A stretch of 64,000 bases of DNA, taken from assembly GCF_001427605.1 (NCBI RefSeq), contig NZ_LMGZ01000023.1:106789-170788 (forward strand), written 5' to 3'. The notes under the pieces were generated by a model, which made no database searches, had not been told where the DNA came from, and saw nothing but the letters and a program-made list of their open reading frames with translations. The DNA is from Devosia sp. Root635. GTDB lineage: Bacteria; Pseudomonadota; Alphaproteobacteria; Rhizobiales; Devosiaceae. This document shows, piece after piece, positions 1 to 9,115 of this stretch (positions within the stretch are counted from its first letter, which is position 1; each line of letters starts with the position of its first letter). The position numbers were made by a program, and so were the translations under genes.

Positions 1-818
1 TTGGTGATCAGCCGCGGCGCCGGACGCCCCGGGATCAGCGCGGTGGTGATGACGATATCCTGCTTGGCGATATGGGTCGCGGTCAGCTCTGCCTGCTTGG
101 CCTGATATGCCGCGCTCATCTGCTTGGCATAGCCACCGGCGGTTTCCGCCTGCTTGAACTCGTCGTCTTCGACGGCAATGAACTTGCCGCCCAGCGACTC
201 GACCTGTTCCTTGGCCGCCGGCCGCACGTCGGTTGCCGACACCACCGCGCCGAGGCGCTTGGCGGTGGCGATGGCCTGCAAACCCGCCACGCCCGCGCCC
301 ATCACGAACGCCCTGGCCGGACGCACCGTACCGGCCGCCGTCATCATCATCGGCAGCGCCCGGTCGAATTCGGCCGCCGCTTCCACGACGCCCTGATAAC
401 CGGCCAGGTTCGCCTGGCTGGAGAGAATGTCCATCACCTGTGCGCGGGTGATGCGCGGCATGAATTCCATGGAAACGGCGGTGACGCCGGCCTTGGCCAG
501 TGCCGCCACATCCTTGTCATTGCCATAGGGGTCGAGCGCGCCGATCACCAGCGCGCCCTTGGCGACGCCACCCAGCGAGGCCGCCGTGGGGCGGCGCACC
601 GTGAGCACCACCTCGGCGCCCTTGAGTGCCGCGTCGGCACCAGCCGCAATGGTCGCGCCGGCTGCCTGGTATTCCTTGTCGAGAATGCGCGAGCCCAGGC
701 CCGCGCCCTTTTCCACCGCAACGCTGGCACCCAGCGCAATCAGCTTGCCCACCGTTTCGGGAGTCGCCGCAACGCGGTTCTCTCCTTCGAAACGCTCGCG
801 GACGATCGCAATTTTCAT
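1..818 (-). CDS. pntA: NAD(P) transhydrogenase subunit alpha, N-terminal part (partial)
   Basis: This is the soluble NAD(H)-binding part of the proton-pumping transhydrogenase, which couples hydride transfer between NADH and NADP+ to the proton gradient. Translation from ATG at 818 gives MKIAIVRERFEGENRVAATP, typical of the PntA/alanine dehydrogenase N-terminus. A Rossmann signature GAGVAGLQAIATAKRLGA follows near residue 175, then ATDVRP. A good ribosome site (AGGAGA) precedes the start. About 272 codons are visible; the C-terminus and any downstream pntAB/pntB lie beyond the left edge. In related bacteria the alpha subunit is split (PntAA/PntAB), which I expect here but cannot see. The aa3 oxidase subunit IV gene lies just upstream on the same strand. 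Confidence 0.93.
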   Translation of the reverse strand, partial: MKIAIVRERFEGENRVAATPETVGKLIALGASVAVEKGAGLGSRILDKEYQAAGATIAAGADAALKGAEVVLTVRRPTAASLGGVAKGALVIGALDPYGNDKDVAALAKAGVTAVSMEFMPRITRAQVMDILSSQANLAGYQGVVEAAAEFDRALPMMMTAAGTVRPARAFVMGAGVAGLQAIATAKRLGAVVSATDVRPAAKEQVESLGGKFIAVEDDEFKQAETAGGYAKQMSAAYQAKQAELTATHIAKQDIVITTALIPGRPAPRLIT

Positions 819-882
819 GAAAGTCTCCTGCCCGCCTGCCCGACGGACAGGCTCGATTCAAGTGCCTGAATGCGTGTCTGCG

Positions 883-1050
883 TCAGGGTTTGACGAGGAA
901 ATAGAGGATGATGGCGGTCACCGCCAAGCCAATGATCGACCATTTGATAGCGGTGAGGAAGCCATTGTAGGTGGCTTCATGCTGGGCGTAGTCCATCGGC
1001 GATTCCAACTGCAGCTCGGCGTGGTGTTCGGGGCGGTGCTTAGTGGCCAT
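883..1050 (-). CDS. aa3-type cytochrome c oxidase subunit IV (small)
   Basis: A 55-residue protein with an N-terminal soluble stretch (HAELQLESPMDYAQHEATYN) and one membrane helix near the C-terminus (WSIIGLAVTAIILYFLV). The pattern H-x-x-TY-x-x-F-x-x-x-x-KW followed by one helix is that of the bacterial aa3 oxidase subunit IV family, a non-catalytic peripheral helix of the terminal oxidase. The gene ends 65 bases before pntA on the same strand, a neighbourhood I recall from other Rhizobiales. It is too short for ordinary ORF cut-offs and easily missed. The assignment rests on motif and context. Confidence 0.85.
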   Translation of the reverse strand: MATKHRPEHHAELQLESPMDYAQHEATYNGFLTAIKWSIIGLAVTAIILYFLVKP

Positions 1051-1100
1051 ATCGTCCTCTTCAGTCCAGTTATCTCAAAGTCTTATCGCCGAAAGTCGAC

Positions 1101-2903
1101 CTAAGGCGAAGTCGCTTCCAGCTCGTCGATCAGCCCTTCGATCATCGACAGGCCCAGCGACCAGAATTGCGGGTCCTTGGCGTCCAGCCCGAACGGCGCC
1201 AACAGTTCGGAATGGTGCTTGCTTCCCCCGGCCTTGAGCAGCTCGAAATAGCGCTCCGCAAAGCCTTCGCTCGCCTTCTCATACTGCGCGTAGAGCGAGT
1301 TCACAAGGCAATCGCCGAAGGCATAGGCGTAGACATAGAAAGGCGAGTGGATGAAGTGGGGAATGTAGGCCCAGAAGATGTCGTAGCCCTCGTTGGAGAT
1401 GATGGCATCGCCGAGGGATTCCTTCTGCACATCGAGCCAGATCTGGTTGATTTCCTCGGTCTTGAGCTCCCCCTGCCGCCGCGCCGTATGGACCCGCCGC
1501 TCGAACGTGTAGAAGGCGATCTGCCGCACCACCGTATTGAGCATGTCTTCCACCTTGGAGGACAGCAGCGCGAAGCGCTGCTTGGGGTCGGTCGTGTTGT
1601 TGAGCAGATGCCGGAAGGTCAGCATTTCGCCGAACACGCTCGCCGTCTCGGCCAGCGTCAACGGCGTATTGGCGAGAATCGACCCCTGATCCGCCGCCAG
1701 CCGTTGATGCACGCCATGCCCCAGTTCATGGGCCAGCGTCATGATATCGCGCGAGCGCCCGAGATAGTTGAGCATGAGATAAGGATGGGCGCTGGGCACG
1801 GTGGGATGCGCAAAGGCACCCGACAGCTTGCCGTCGCCGGTTGGCGCATCGATCCAGCCCGAATTGAAGAATGGTGCCGCCACGTCCGCCAGCTTGGGCG
1901 AAAACTTGCCGTAGGCCTCCAGGACCGTCGAAACCGCCGTTTCCCAATCCCAGGTCCGTTCGTCGCTGGTCGGTAGCGGCGCATTGCGATCCCAGGCATT
2001 GAGCCTATCCTTGCCGAACCACCTGGCCTTCATCTTGTAGTAGCGATGGCTGAGCCGTGGATAGGCCTCCTGCACCGCCGCCTGCAGCGCATCGACCACC
2101 TCGCGCTCCACCGAATTGGCCATGTGCCTGGAATCGGCAATATCCTCATAGCCGCGCCAGCGGTCTGAGATTTCCTTGTCCTTGGCCAGGACATTGGTGA
2201 TGTGGGTGAAGAGCCGGCTATTGGCCGCCAGCGTCTTGCCCAGCGCCTTGAAGGCGCTTTCGCGCTTCTTCTCGTCCTTTTCGCTGAGCAGATGCAGCGT
2301 CGCTTCCATGTTGAGCGTCTCGCCATCCACCTCGAATTCGAGGCTCGACAGCGTCTCGTCGAACAGCCGGTTCCACGCCGAATAGGCGGTCACCGACTTG
2401 TCGTGGAACAGCTCCTCCAGCTTGTCGTCGAGCTGGTAGGGCTTGGCCTTGCGCAATTCGGCGAACCAGGTGCGATAGCGCGCCAGCTCGGCATCCCCGG
2501 CAAAGGCGGCCTCGAGGTCCGCATCTTCGATCCGGTTCAGTTCCAGTTCGAAGAACAGCACCTTGGTCGACAGGTTGGTCAGCGCCTCATTGGTGTCGCC
2601 CATGAACTTGGCGCGATCCGGATCGGTCGATTTCTGCGCATATTGCAGGAATGCGAACGAACCGATGCGGCCGCTGAGATCGCCCAGCTTTTCGCTGTCC
2701 TTGATCGCCTTGACCAGTTGGCCGGCCCTGGTCAGCGCCACCAGCTTGCCCTTGTAGTCGGCCTCGAACTGGCTCGCCAGCGCCCTGGCCTCGTCCAGCC
2801 CCGCCTTGAATTCGGGACTGTCCTTGCCGGGATAGAGGTCCGAAAGATCCCATACCGGGAGCGCCCCGAATTCGTTGTGGCCCTTCTGTGCGGCGGCGGT
2901 CAT
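1101..2903 (-). CDS. pepF: Oligoendopeptidase F (M3 family metallopeptidase)
   Basis: Cytoplasmic zinc peptidase that cleaves short peptides. The protein is 600 residues, the usual PepF/M3B length. The zinc motif HELGH is at residues 392-396, and a probable third ligand, Glu419, lies in AETAS. No signal peptide is visible. I chose ATG at 2903 (MTAAAQKGHNEFG) because GGAGA sits six bases upstream; an upstream in-frame ATG at 2924 would add seven residues and lacks a comparable site. The C-terminal YAFGDCLVNSLYAQYEK region is also typical of the family. It ends about 50 bases upstream of the oxidase subunit IV start and is probably a separate unit. Confidence 0.95.
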   Translation of the reverse strand: MTAAAQKGHNEFGALPVWDLSDLYPGKDSPEFKAGLDEARALASQFEADYKGKLVALTRAGQLVKAIKDSEKLGDLSGRIGSFAFLQYAQKSTDPDRAKFMGDTNEALTNLSTKVLFFELELNRIEDADLEAAFAGDAELARYRTWFAELRKAKPYQLDDKLEELFHDKSVTAYSAWNRLFDETLSSLEFEVDGETLNMEATLHLLSEKDEKKRESAFKALGKTLAANSRLFTHITNVLAKDKEISDRWRGYEDIADSRHMANSVEREVVDALQAAVQEAYPRLSHRYYKMKARWFGKDRLNAWDRNAPLPTSDERTWDWETAVSTVLEAYGKFSPKLADVAAPFFNSGWIDAPTGDGKLSGAFAHPTVPSAHPYLMLNYLGRSRDIMTLAHELGHGVHQRLAADQGSILANTPLTLAETASVFGEMLTFRHLLNNTTDPKQRFALLSSKVEDMLNTVVRQIAFYTFERRVHTARRQGELKTEEINQIWLDVQKESLGDAIISNEGYDIFWAYIPHFIHSPFYVYAYAFGDCLVNSLYAQYEKASEGFAERYFELLKAGGSKHHSELLAPFGLDAKDPQFWSLGLSMIEGLIDELEATSP

Positions 2904-2981
2904 GGCATGTCTCCGGCTGGTCAAGTGCGGCGGACCTTAGCCAGACAGGATCGCCCTGTGAAGGACGATCCTCGCATTTCG

Positions 2982-3965
2982 TCAGTCCAGCAGGCCCGCT
3001 GCGGCCGAGGTCTCAACCACGGTCGAATTATCGCCATCCACCGCCACTTCGATCAGCGGCACCAGCCGGTCGAGCATATAGTTGAGGCTCAGTGGGGTAG
3101 CGAAGGAGAACGCGCCAGAAAGCAGGAAGTCGGCCACCACTTCCCGGCCTTGCTCGACGGCAGCCAGATGCTCGCGCATCGGCATGGCGGCGATCCTGGC
3201 CGGATCGCCCGCGCCAACGATCCACACCACCAGATCGGTATCGATCAGCGCCATCTGTTCCTCCGAGAGCGGCACCCAGAAGGCCCCTTCATCGCCTGCC
3301 GCATCGATCGCGGCCGGCGTCTTGAAGCCGAGCTGGCCGAGAATCTGCGCCCGCGTGTCGATCGAACGATAGACGCCGAATTCGGTGACATTGAATGCCA
3401 CCGCCGCTTCCAGCTCCGCCCAGTCGGGGTGGCTGGCCGCGACATCGGCAAAGCGCTGTTCCAGCGCGGAAACGATGGCGTCGGCCTTGTCCGCCTCGCC
3501 GACAATGCGGCCGACGGTGCGCGCCCGCACAGACCAGGGCGTGCTGTAGTCGGTATACTGCGCTTCCGCCGCTATGGTCGGCGCGATCTTGGACAGTTCG
3601 ACATACTGCTCCTCGGTCATCCCCGAGCCGATGCCTTCGATGACGTCGGGCTCCAGCGCCGCGATCTGTTCGTAGCTGATGTCCTTGAACAGCACCGGCT
3701 GGCCATCGCCCAGCGCCTCCTGGGCCCACGGCCAGGCGGCATTGGGGAAATTGCCATACCAGTCGCGCGTTCCGACCGGCGTCACGCCCACGGCGAGATA
3801 ATGATCCTGCCCGCTGAATGTGAGGGTCACGACCCGCTCGGGCCGGGCCTCCAGCGTGGTCGTGCCATAGCGGTGCTCGAAGACCTGCGGGAACTCCTGG
3901 GCAAGAACGTTACCCATGCCCCCCAGCATGGCGATCAGCACGGTCACACAGCGAAGCAACGACAT
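2982..3965 (-). CDS. Iron-siderophore type ABC transporter substrate-binding protein
   Basis: A 327-residue periplasmic binding protein of the FepB/TroA-like class (PF01497). ATG at 3965 gives a clear signal peptide (MSLLRCVTVLIAMLGGMGNVLAQ), and GGAG precedes it by six bases; upstream in-frame TTG/ATG codons (3983, 3977) only lengthen the leader. The mature start (FEHRYGTTTLEARPERVVTL) and the segment EQIAALEPDVI are typical of ferric-siderophore binders. No permease or ATPase gene is adjacent, so the partners must be elsewhere. A TGA-N9-TCA palindrome lies about 60 bases upstream, supporting iron regulation. The exact ligand is not determinable from sequence. Confidence 0.85.
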   Translation of the reverse strand: MSLLRCVTVLIAMLGGMGNVLAQEFPQVFEHRYGTTTLEARPERVVTLTFSGQDHYLAVGVTPVGTRDWYGNFPNAAWPWAQEALGDGQPVLFKDISYEQIAALEPDVIEGIGSGMTEEQYVELSKIAPTIAAEAQYTDYSTPWSVRARTVGRIVGEADKADAIVSALEQRFADVAASHPDWAELEAAVAFNVTEFGVYRSIDTRAQILGQLGFKTPAAIDAAGDEGAFWVPLSEEQMALIDTDLVVWIVGAGDPARIAAMPMREHLAAVEQGREVVADFLLSGAFSFATPLSLNYMLDRLVPLIEVAVDGDNSTVVETSAAAGLLD

Positions 3966-4025
3966 CGAATTCTCCATCAACAACGGCGCTGCCCTCCAGC
4001 CCGCTGTCGATGCCGATACATAATA

Positions 4026-4040
4026 TGATACAGACTATCA
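4026..4040. promoter_or_regulatory. Candidate RirA/IRO box (TGA-N9-TCA)
   Basis: TGATACAGACTATCA is a perfect 5+5 inverted repeat with a 5-base spacer and fits the IRO motif TGA-N9-TCA bound by RirA in rhizobia. It lies in an AT-rich patch 61 bases upstream of the iron-type binding protein start at 3965, where a promoter is expected. It could also be a site for another dimeric regulator. Confidence 0.55.
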
Positions 4041-4098
4041 AGTTATATTGCTGGGAGGCCGCGCTGTCCGGCGCGGTCCTCCCCAATCTGTCGCTGGC

Positions 4099-4281
4099 TT
4101 ATTGCGTCGCCGGCGCTTCCACTGCCGGCGCCTGCTCGGCTGCTGGCGCGCTGTCTGCCAGCCGCCCGTTGCCGATCATCACCAGCCCGCCGACGAGCAG
4201 CGCCCCGATGATCCACAATGCCCCCGCCAGCAGCGAAAAGCCCTCCATGAATTCCAGTCCAGTATAGGCGCGATGCTCCAT
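4099..4281 (-). CDS. Small single-pass membrane protein, unknown function
   Basis: A 60-residue protein with a short N-terminal region, one hydrophobic helix (FSLLAGALWIIGALLVGGLVMI) and an Ala/Pro/Glu-rich tail (APAAEQAPAVEAPATQ). A strong ribosome site (AAGGAGG) stands nine bases before the ATG, which is the main reason to accept it as real. I do not recognise a family. It lies between the divergent sigma-54 activator gene and the iron-binding protein gene, and has no obvious operon partner. Confidence 0.6.
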   Translation of the reverse strand: MEHRAYTGLEFMEGFSLLAGALWIIGALLVGGLVMIGNGRLADSAPAAEQAPAVEAPATQ

Positions 4282-4365
4282 AGGCAGGGTCCTCCTTTGC
4301 CCTGAAAATCCGGACTCCTCCGTCCGGGCTCCCCATCCTAACGCGTCTTGCGGATTTCCCTATGA

Positions 4366-4381
4366 TTAATCCCCCCTTAAC
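4366..4381 (+). promoter_or_regulatory. Exact CtrA box (TTAA-N7-TTAAC)
   Basis: TTAATCCCCCCTTAAC matches the full Caulobacter CtrA consensus TTAA-N7-TTAAC at every fixed position. It ends 68 bases before the start of the NtrC-like gene at 4450. In GC-rich DNA the chance of a random match is low. Confidence 0.6.
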
Positions 4382-4449
4382 ACCCCCCGCGCATCCTGCT
4401 CCCAAAACGGCACACGATTCGATGCCGCATCAAGAAGACTGGAGCTGGG

Positions 4450-5934
<1,485 letters not shown>

Positions 5935-5985
5935 TCGGCTTTGCCGGCGAATCGGCTACTGTCTCGCTCGGGGCAGGAGCCAGTC

Positions 5986-6990
5986 ATGACAGCGTTGATC
6001 GAGGCACGGGGCGTTTCCAAGCGCTTCCGGCAACATAAGAGGTTTCCGGGTCTGCTGGGTGCCTTCAAGACGCTGGTGACCGCCGAATATACCGAAGTCA
6101 CCGCCGTTTCCGATATCGGCTTCGACATCGCGGCCGGCGAAGCCGTCGGCTATCTCGGCCCCAACGGCGCTGGCAAATCCACCATGATCAAGATGATGAC
6201 CGGCATCCTGGTGCCGAGCGCCGGCACGCTTTCGGTGCTCGGCCGCACGCCGCATCAGCAGCGCATGGCCAATGCCCATGAGATCGGCGTCGTCTTCGGC
6301 CAGCGCAGCCAGCTCTGGTGGGACCTGCCGGTCATCGACAGCTTCACCCTGCACCAGCGCATCTATGACATCCCCCAGGCCCGCTACGCCGAGAACCTCA
6401 AGCGCTTCAGCACCCTGCTCGATCTGACGCCCTTCCTCGACCGCGCCGTGCGCCAGCTCAGCCTGGGCCAGCGCATGCGCGCCGAGATCGTCATGTCGCT
6501 GCTGCACGATCCCAAGATCCTGTTCCTCGACGAGCCCACCATCGGCCTCGATGTCGTTGCCAAGGACGCGGTGCGCAAATTCCTCGCCGAGATCAACCGC
6601 GAGCGCGGCGTCACCATCATCCTCACCACCCATGACCTGCAGGATATCGAGACCATCTGCCCGCGCCTCATCATGGTCGATCAAGCAAAACTGATCTTCG
6701 ATGGCGAACTGCATCGCCTGCGCGCCGCCCTCGGTTCGGCCCGCCGCCTGACCCTCGAATTTGTCACCGACCCGGGCCCGCTCGCCCTCACCACGGCCAC
6801 GCTGACCGCCGATGAAGGCCTGCGCAAGCACTACCTGCTCGAACGGGAAGATGTGTCGCTGGTGCAGATTCTCGGCGAAGTCGGCAGCGATCGCGGCCTC
6901 AAGGACGTTGCCTTGCACGAGCCCGATATCGAGGAAGTCATCCGCACCTTCTACCAGCGCCGCAACGCCGCCGCGACGGTCGCGCCATGA
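5986..6990 (+). CDS. ABC-2 type exporter, ATP-binding subunit
   Basis: A 334-residue ATPase with Walker A GPNGAGKST (58-66), a signature-like SLGQRMRAEI and Walker B ILFLDEPTIGLD. I chose ATG at 5986 (MTALIEARGVSKRF) because AGGAG precedes it; an upstream in-frame ATG at 5941 overlaps the previous gene's trailing region. The start region (HKRFPGLLGAFKTLVTAEY) and the ~80-residue C-terminal extension match ATPases that pair with DUF990/PF06182 permeases. Its stop overlaps the next start (ATGA). The three genes 5986-8585 form one exporter. The substrate is unknown; some relatives are annotated as viologen exporters. Confidence 0.9.
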   Translation: MTALIEARGVSKRFRQHKRFPGLLGAFKTLVTAEYTEVTAVSDIGFDIAAGEAVGYLGPNGAGKSTMIKMMTGILVPSAGTLSVLGRTPHQQRMANAHEIGVVFGQRSQLWWDLPVIDSFTLHQRIYDIPQARYAENLKRFSTLLDLTPFLDRAVRQLSLGQRMRAEIVMSLLHDPKILFLDEPTIGLDVVAKDAVRKFLAEINRERGVTIILTTHDLQDIETICPRLIMVDQAKLIFDGELHRLRAALGSARRLTLEFVTDPGPLALTTATLTADEGLRKHYLLEREDVSLVQILGEVGSDRGLKDVALHEPDIEEVIRTFYQRRNAAATVAP

Positions 6991-7781
6991 CGGCCTATGC
7001 CGCCTTCGCCCGCAGCGGCTTTCTCACCAGCCTGGCCTATCGCAACGAGGTCTGGGCCAACATCTTCGGCAAGCTGGTGCAGGTCTTCGCCCGCGTCGCC
7101 ATCTGGCTGGCCGTCTATGCCGGCACGATGTCGGTCGACGGCATCGGCATCAAGGACATGATCACCTATGCCCTGCTCGGCGGCGTGGTCATGGGCGCCA
7201 CCCGCCACGACCGCATCGTTCGCCAGGTAGGCACCGCCCTCAAGACCGGCGATGTCGCAGTCTGGCTGCTCAAGCCGGTGCATTATCCGCTCTATATGCT
7301 CGCCGTCGAGGCCGGCATGTCGGCCTATACTTTTCTGCTGGCCGTGGTGCCCACCATCATCATCGTGGCCCTGGTCTACGGCATGCTGCCGCCCGCCAGC
7401 CCGTTTCACGCTGCCATGTTCGTCGCCTTTTGCGGATTGAGCTTCATCATCCACTTTCTTGTCGCCGCCATTTTCGGCGTCCTGGCCTTCTGGCTCATGA
7501 CCATCTTCTCGCTGGACTGGCTTCTGGGAAGCCTGGTCACCCTGCTCTCCGGGCTGCTGGTGCCCTTCTGGTTCTTTCCCGAGCCCTTTGGCGCTATCGC
7601 CAGCCACCAGCCACTCGCCTGGCTGGTCTATTATCCATCCGCCGTCTGGCTGGGGCAGCTCGATATCGGCATGACCCTGCTCTATTTCGGCATCGGTCTG
7701 GCCTGGGCCGCCCTGCTCGCTTTGGCGCTGACCCTGCTCTGGCGGCGGGCGTCCTCCCGCATCACCGTGCAGGGAGGCTGA
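6987..7781 (+). CDS. ABC-2 type exporter, first permease
   Basis: A 264-residue integral membrane protein with about six hydrophobic segments, for example TFLLAVVPTIIIVALVYGM and LSFIIHFLVAAIFGVLAFWL. It resembles the DUF990/ABC2_membrane_6 permeases (SLAYRNEVWANIFGKLVQV at the start, LKTGDVAVWLLKPVHYPLY in the loop). The start overlaps the ATPase gene by four bases and the stop is three bases before the next permease, so all three are translationally coupled. It should form a heterodimeric channel with the next protein. Confidence 0.88.
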   Translation: MTAYAAFARSGFLTSLAYRNEVWANIFGKLVQVFARVAIWLAVYAGTMSVDGIGIKDMITYALLGGVVMGATRHDRIVRQVGTALKTGDVAVWLLKPVHYPLYMLAVEAGMSAYTFLLAVVPTIIIVALVYGMLPPASPFHAAMFVAFCGLSFIIHFLVAAIFGVLAFWLMTIFSLDWLLGSLVTLLSGLLVPFWFFPEPFGAIASHQPLAWLVYYPSAVWLGQLDIGMTLLYFGIGLAWAALLALALTLLWRRASSRITVQGG

Positions 7782-7784
7782 GCC

Positions 7785-8585
7785 ATGCTGCATCGTCTCG
7801 GCGTTCTGGCGCTGCTGGTCCGGATGTTTGTCAAGTCGCAGATGGAATATCGCGGTGCCTTCTGGCTCGACCGCGTGGCCCAGATTCTCTCCTATGGCGC
7901 CGTGCTTCTCACCATCTGGATCCTGCTGAACAAATTCCAGTTGCTCGGCGGCTGGAACTGGCCCGAACTGGCTCTGCTGTTTTCCTTCCAGCTCCTCGCC
8001 TATTCGCTGGGCGCCTCGATGAGCTTCACCCAATTGAACACGCTCGAGGATCTGGTGCGGATGGGCACACTCGATGCCCTGCTGACCAAGCCGATCAATA
8101 CCTGGGCCTATCTGATCTTTTCCGGCCTCAATATCGGCTATGCCGGCCACATCATCCTGGCCATCCCCGTCCTCGTCTGGGCGCTCATGGCCGCAGAGGT
8201 GCAATGGTCGGTCGGCTCCACGCTCTTTTTCGTGGGCAGCCTGTTGAGCGCCACCATGGTCACCGGCGCCATCATCACCATGATCGGCGGCACCGCTTTG
8301 ATCTGGGTGCGCTCCAATCACCTGTTCGCCATCTTCTTCGGCTTCTGGGAACTGACGCGTTACCCGCTCAACATCTTCCCCACCGGGCTTCAGGTAGTGA
8401 TGCTCACCATCGTTCCGCTGGCCTATATCAGCACCGTGCCGGTCGCCGTGCTGCTCGGCAAGCCGGTACCGCTGCTCGGAGATTTCGCCGCCTCCGTTAC
8501 CCTGCTCGCCGGTCCGGTCCTCGTTCTCGTCGCCATCGCCCACTGGCGCTACGCGCTGAGCCGCTATCAGGGCGCCGGCGGCTGA
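7785..8585 (+). CDS. ABC-2 type exporter, second permease
   Basis: A 266-residue membrane protein of the same DUF990-like class as its neighbour, with about six hydrophobic segments. The motif LVRMGTLDALLTKPINTWAYL parallels LKTGDVAVWLLKPVHYPLY in the first permease, the cytoplasmic coupling loop seen in such paired subunits. The C-terminal half (FFGFWELTRYPLNIFPTGLQ) is also typical. It is the last gene of the exporter operon; an isolated small ORF follows after about 110 bases. Confidence 0.88.
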   Translation: MLHRLGVLALLVRMFVKSQMEYRGAFWLDRVAQILSYGAVLLTIWILLNKFQLLGGWNWPELALLFSFQLLAYSLGASMSFTQLNTLEDLVRMGTLDALLTKPINTWAYLIFSGLNIGYAGHIILAIPVLVWALMAAEVQWSVGSTLFFVGSLLSATMVTGAIITMIGGTALIWVRSNHLFAIFFGFWELTRYPLNIFPTGLQVVMLTIVPLAYISTVPVAVLLGKPVPLLGDFAASVTLLAGPVLVLVAIAHWRYALSRYQGAGG

Positions 8586-8694
8586 TGGAACATGGCCTGA
8601 CCGCGCCGCAGCCGTAGCGGCACGCATGGGACTTGTCCCAATTGTGGCCGCCGACGGCCTGACTCATCTTGCGCCCCATTCCGTGGGGGGCTCC

Positions 8695-8946
8695 ATGAAA
8701 TCCAGCTATCAGTTCAAGCTCGACCAGGAGCTGCATAAGCTGGTCGAGCTTGAACACGAGCACGATATGCTTGTCGTGCGCATCGCCTATCGTGTCGGCA
8801 ATTCGGTCAGGCGCGACGAAACCCGCATCGCCGTTGTCGGCGAGCCCCGCTCCGAGCCCGGCGCACAGGGCGTGACCGTCATCTATCGCGTGCGGCCATT
8901 CTCCATCGTCCCCTGGCTGACCATAACGCGCTCGCGCTTCTTCTGA
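8695..8946 (+). CDS. Small hypothetical protein
   Basis: An 83-residue protein (MKSSYQFKLDQELHKLVELEHEHDML...) without signal peptide or membrane helix; the C-terminal half is basic and ends in RSRFF. A G-rich stretch stands just before ATG 8695; a longer frame from 8626 would add 23 residues with no better site. I recognise no family. The acidic N-terminal helix and strand-rich centre suggest a small folded protein. It is on the same strand as the exporter but about 110 bases away. Confidence 0.45.
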   Translation: MKSSYQFKLDQELHKLVELEHEHDMLVVRIAYRVGNSVRRDETRIAVVGEPRSEPGAQGVTVIYRVRPFSIVPWLTITRSRFF

Positions 8947-9115
8947 CGGCGCAGGGGCCGTTGCACCGGCACCACAAAATACGCTCACAACTTTGCGAGC
9001 GATTGCCCCCGTTAAGGTTTGCAGAGTATTGAATCTTCGTGCGGAGCGGCCCGCCGAGTCTGATGCAGGACCAAGGTGGAATGGCCGTCACAGCGTTGCC
9101 GTGCATGGAGCTCAG

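Noticed and set aside
2947..2972. Stem AGGATCG / CGATCCT between pepF and the iron-binding protein gene
   Set aside because: Seven pairs with a 12-base loop and no T-run; too weak to call a terminator.
6812..8617. 601-residue Arg/His/Pro-rich frame overlapping the ABC-2 exporter
   Set aside because: Another frame of the two permease genes, which have clear membrane proteins and coupled starts.
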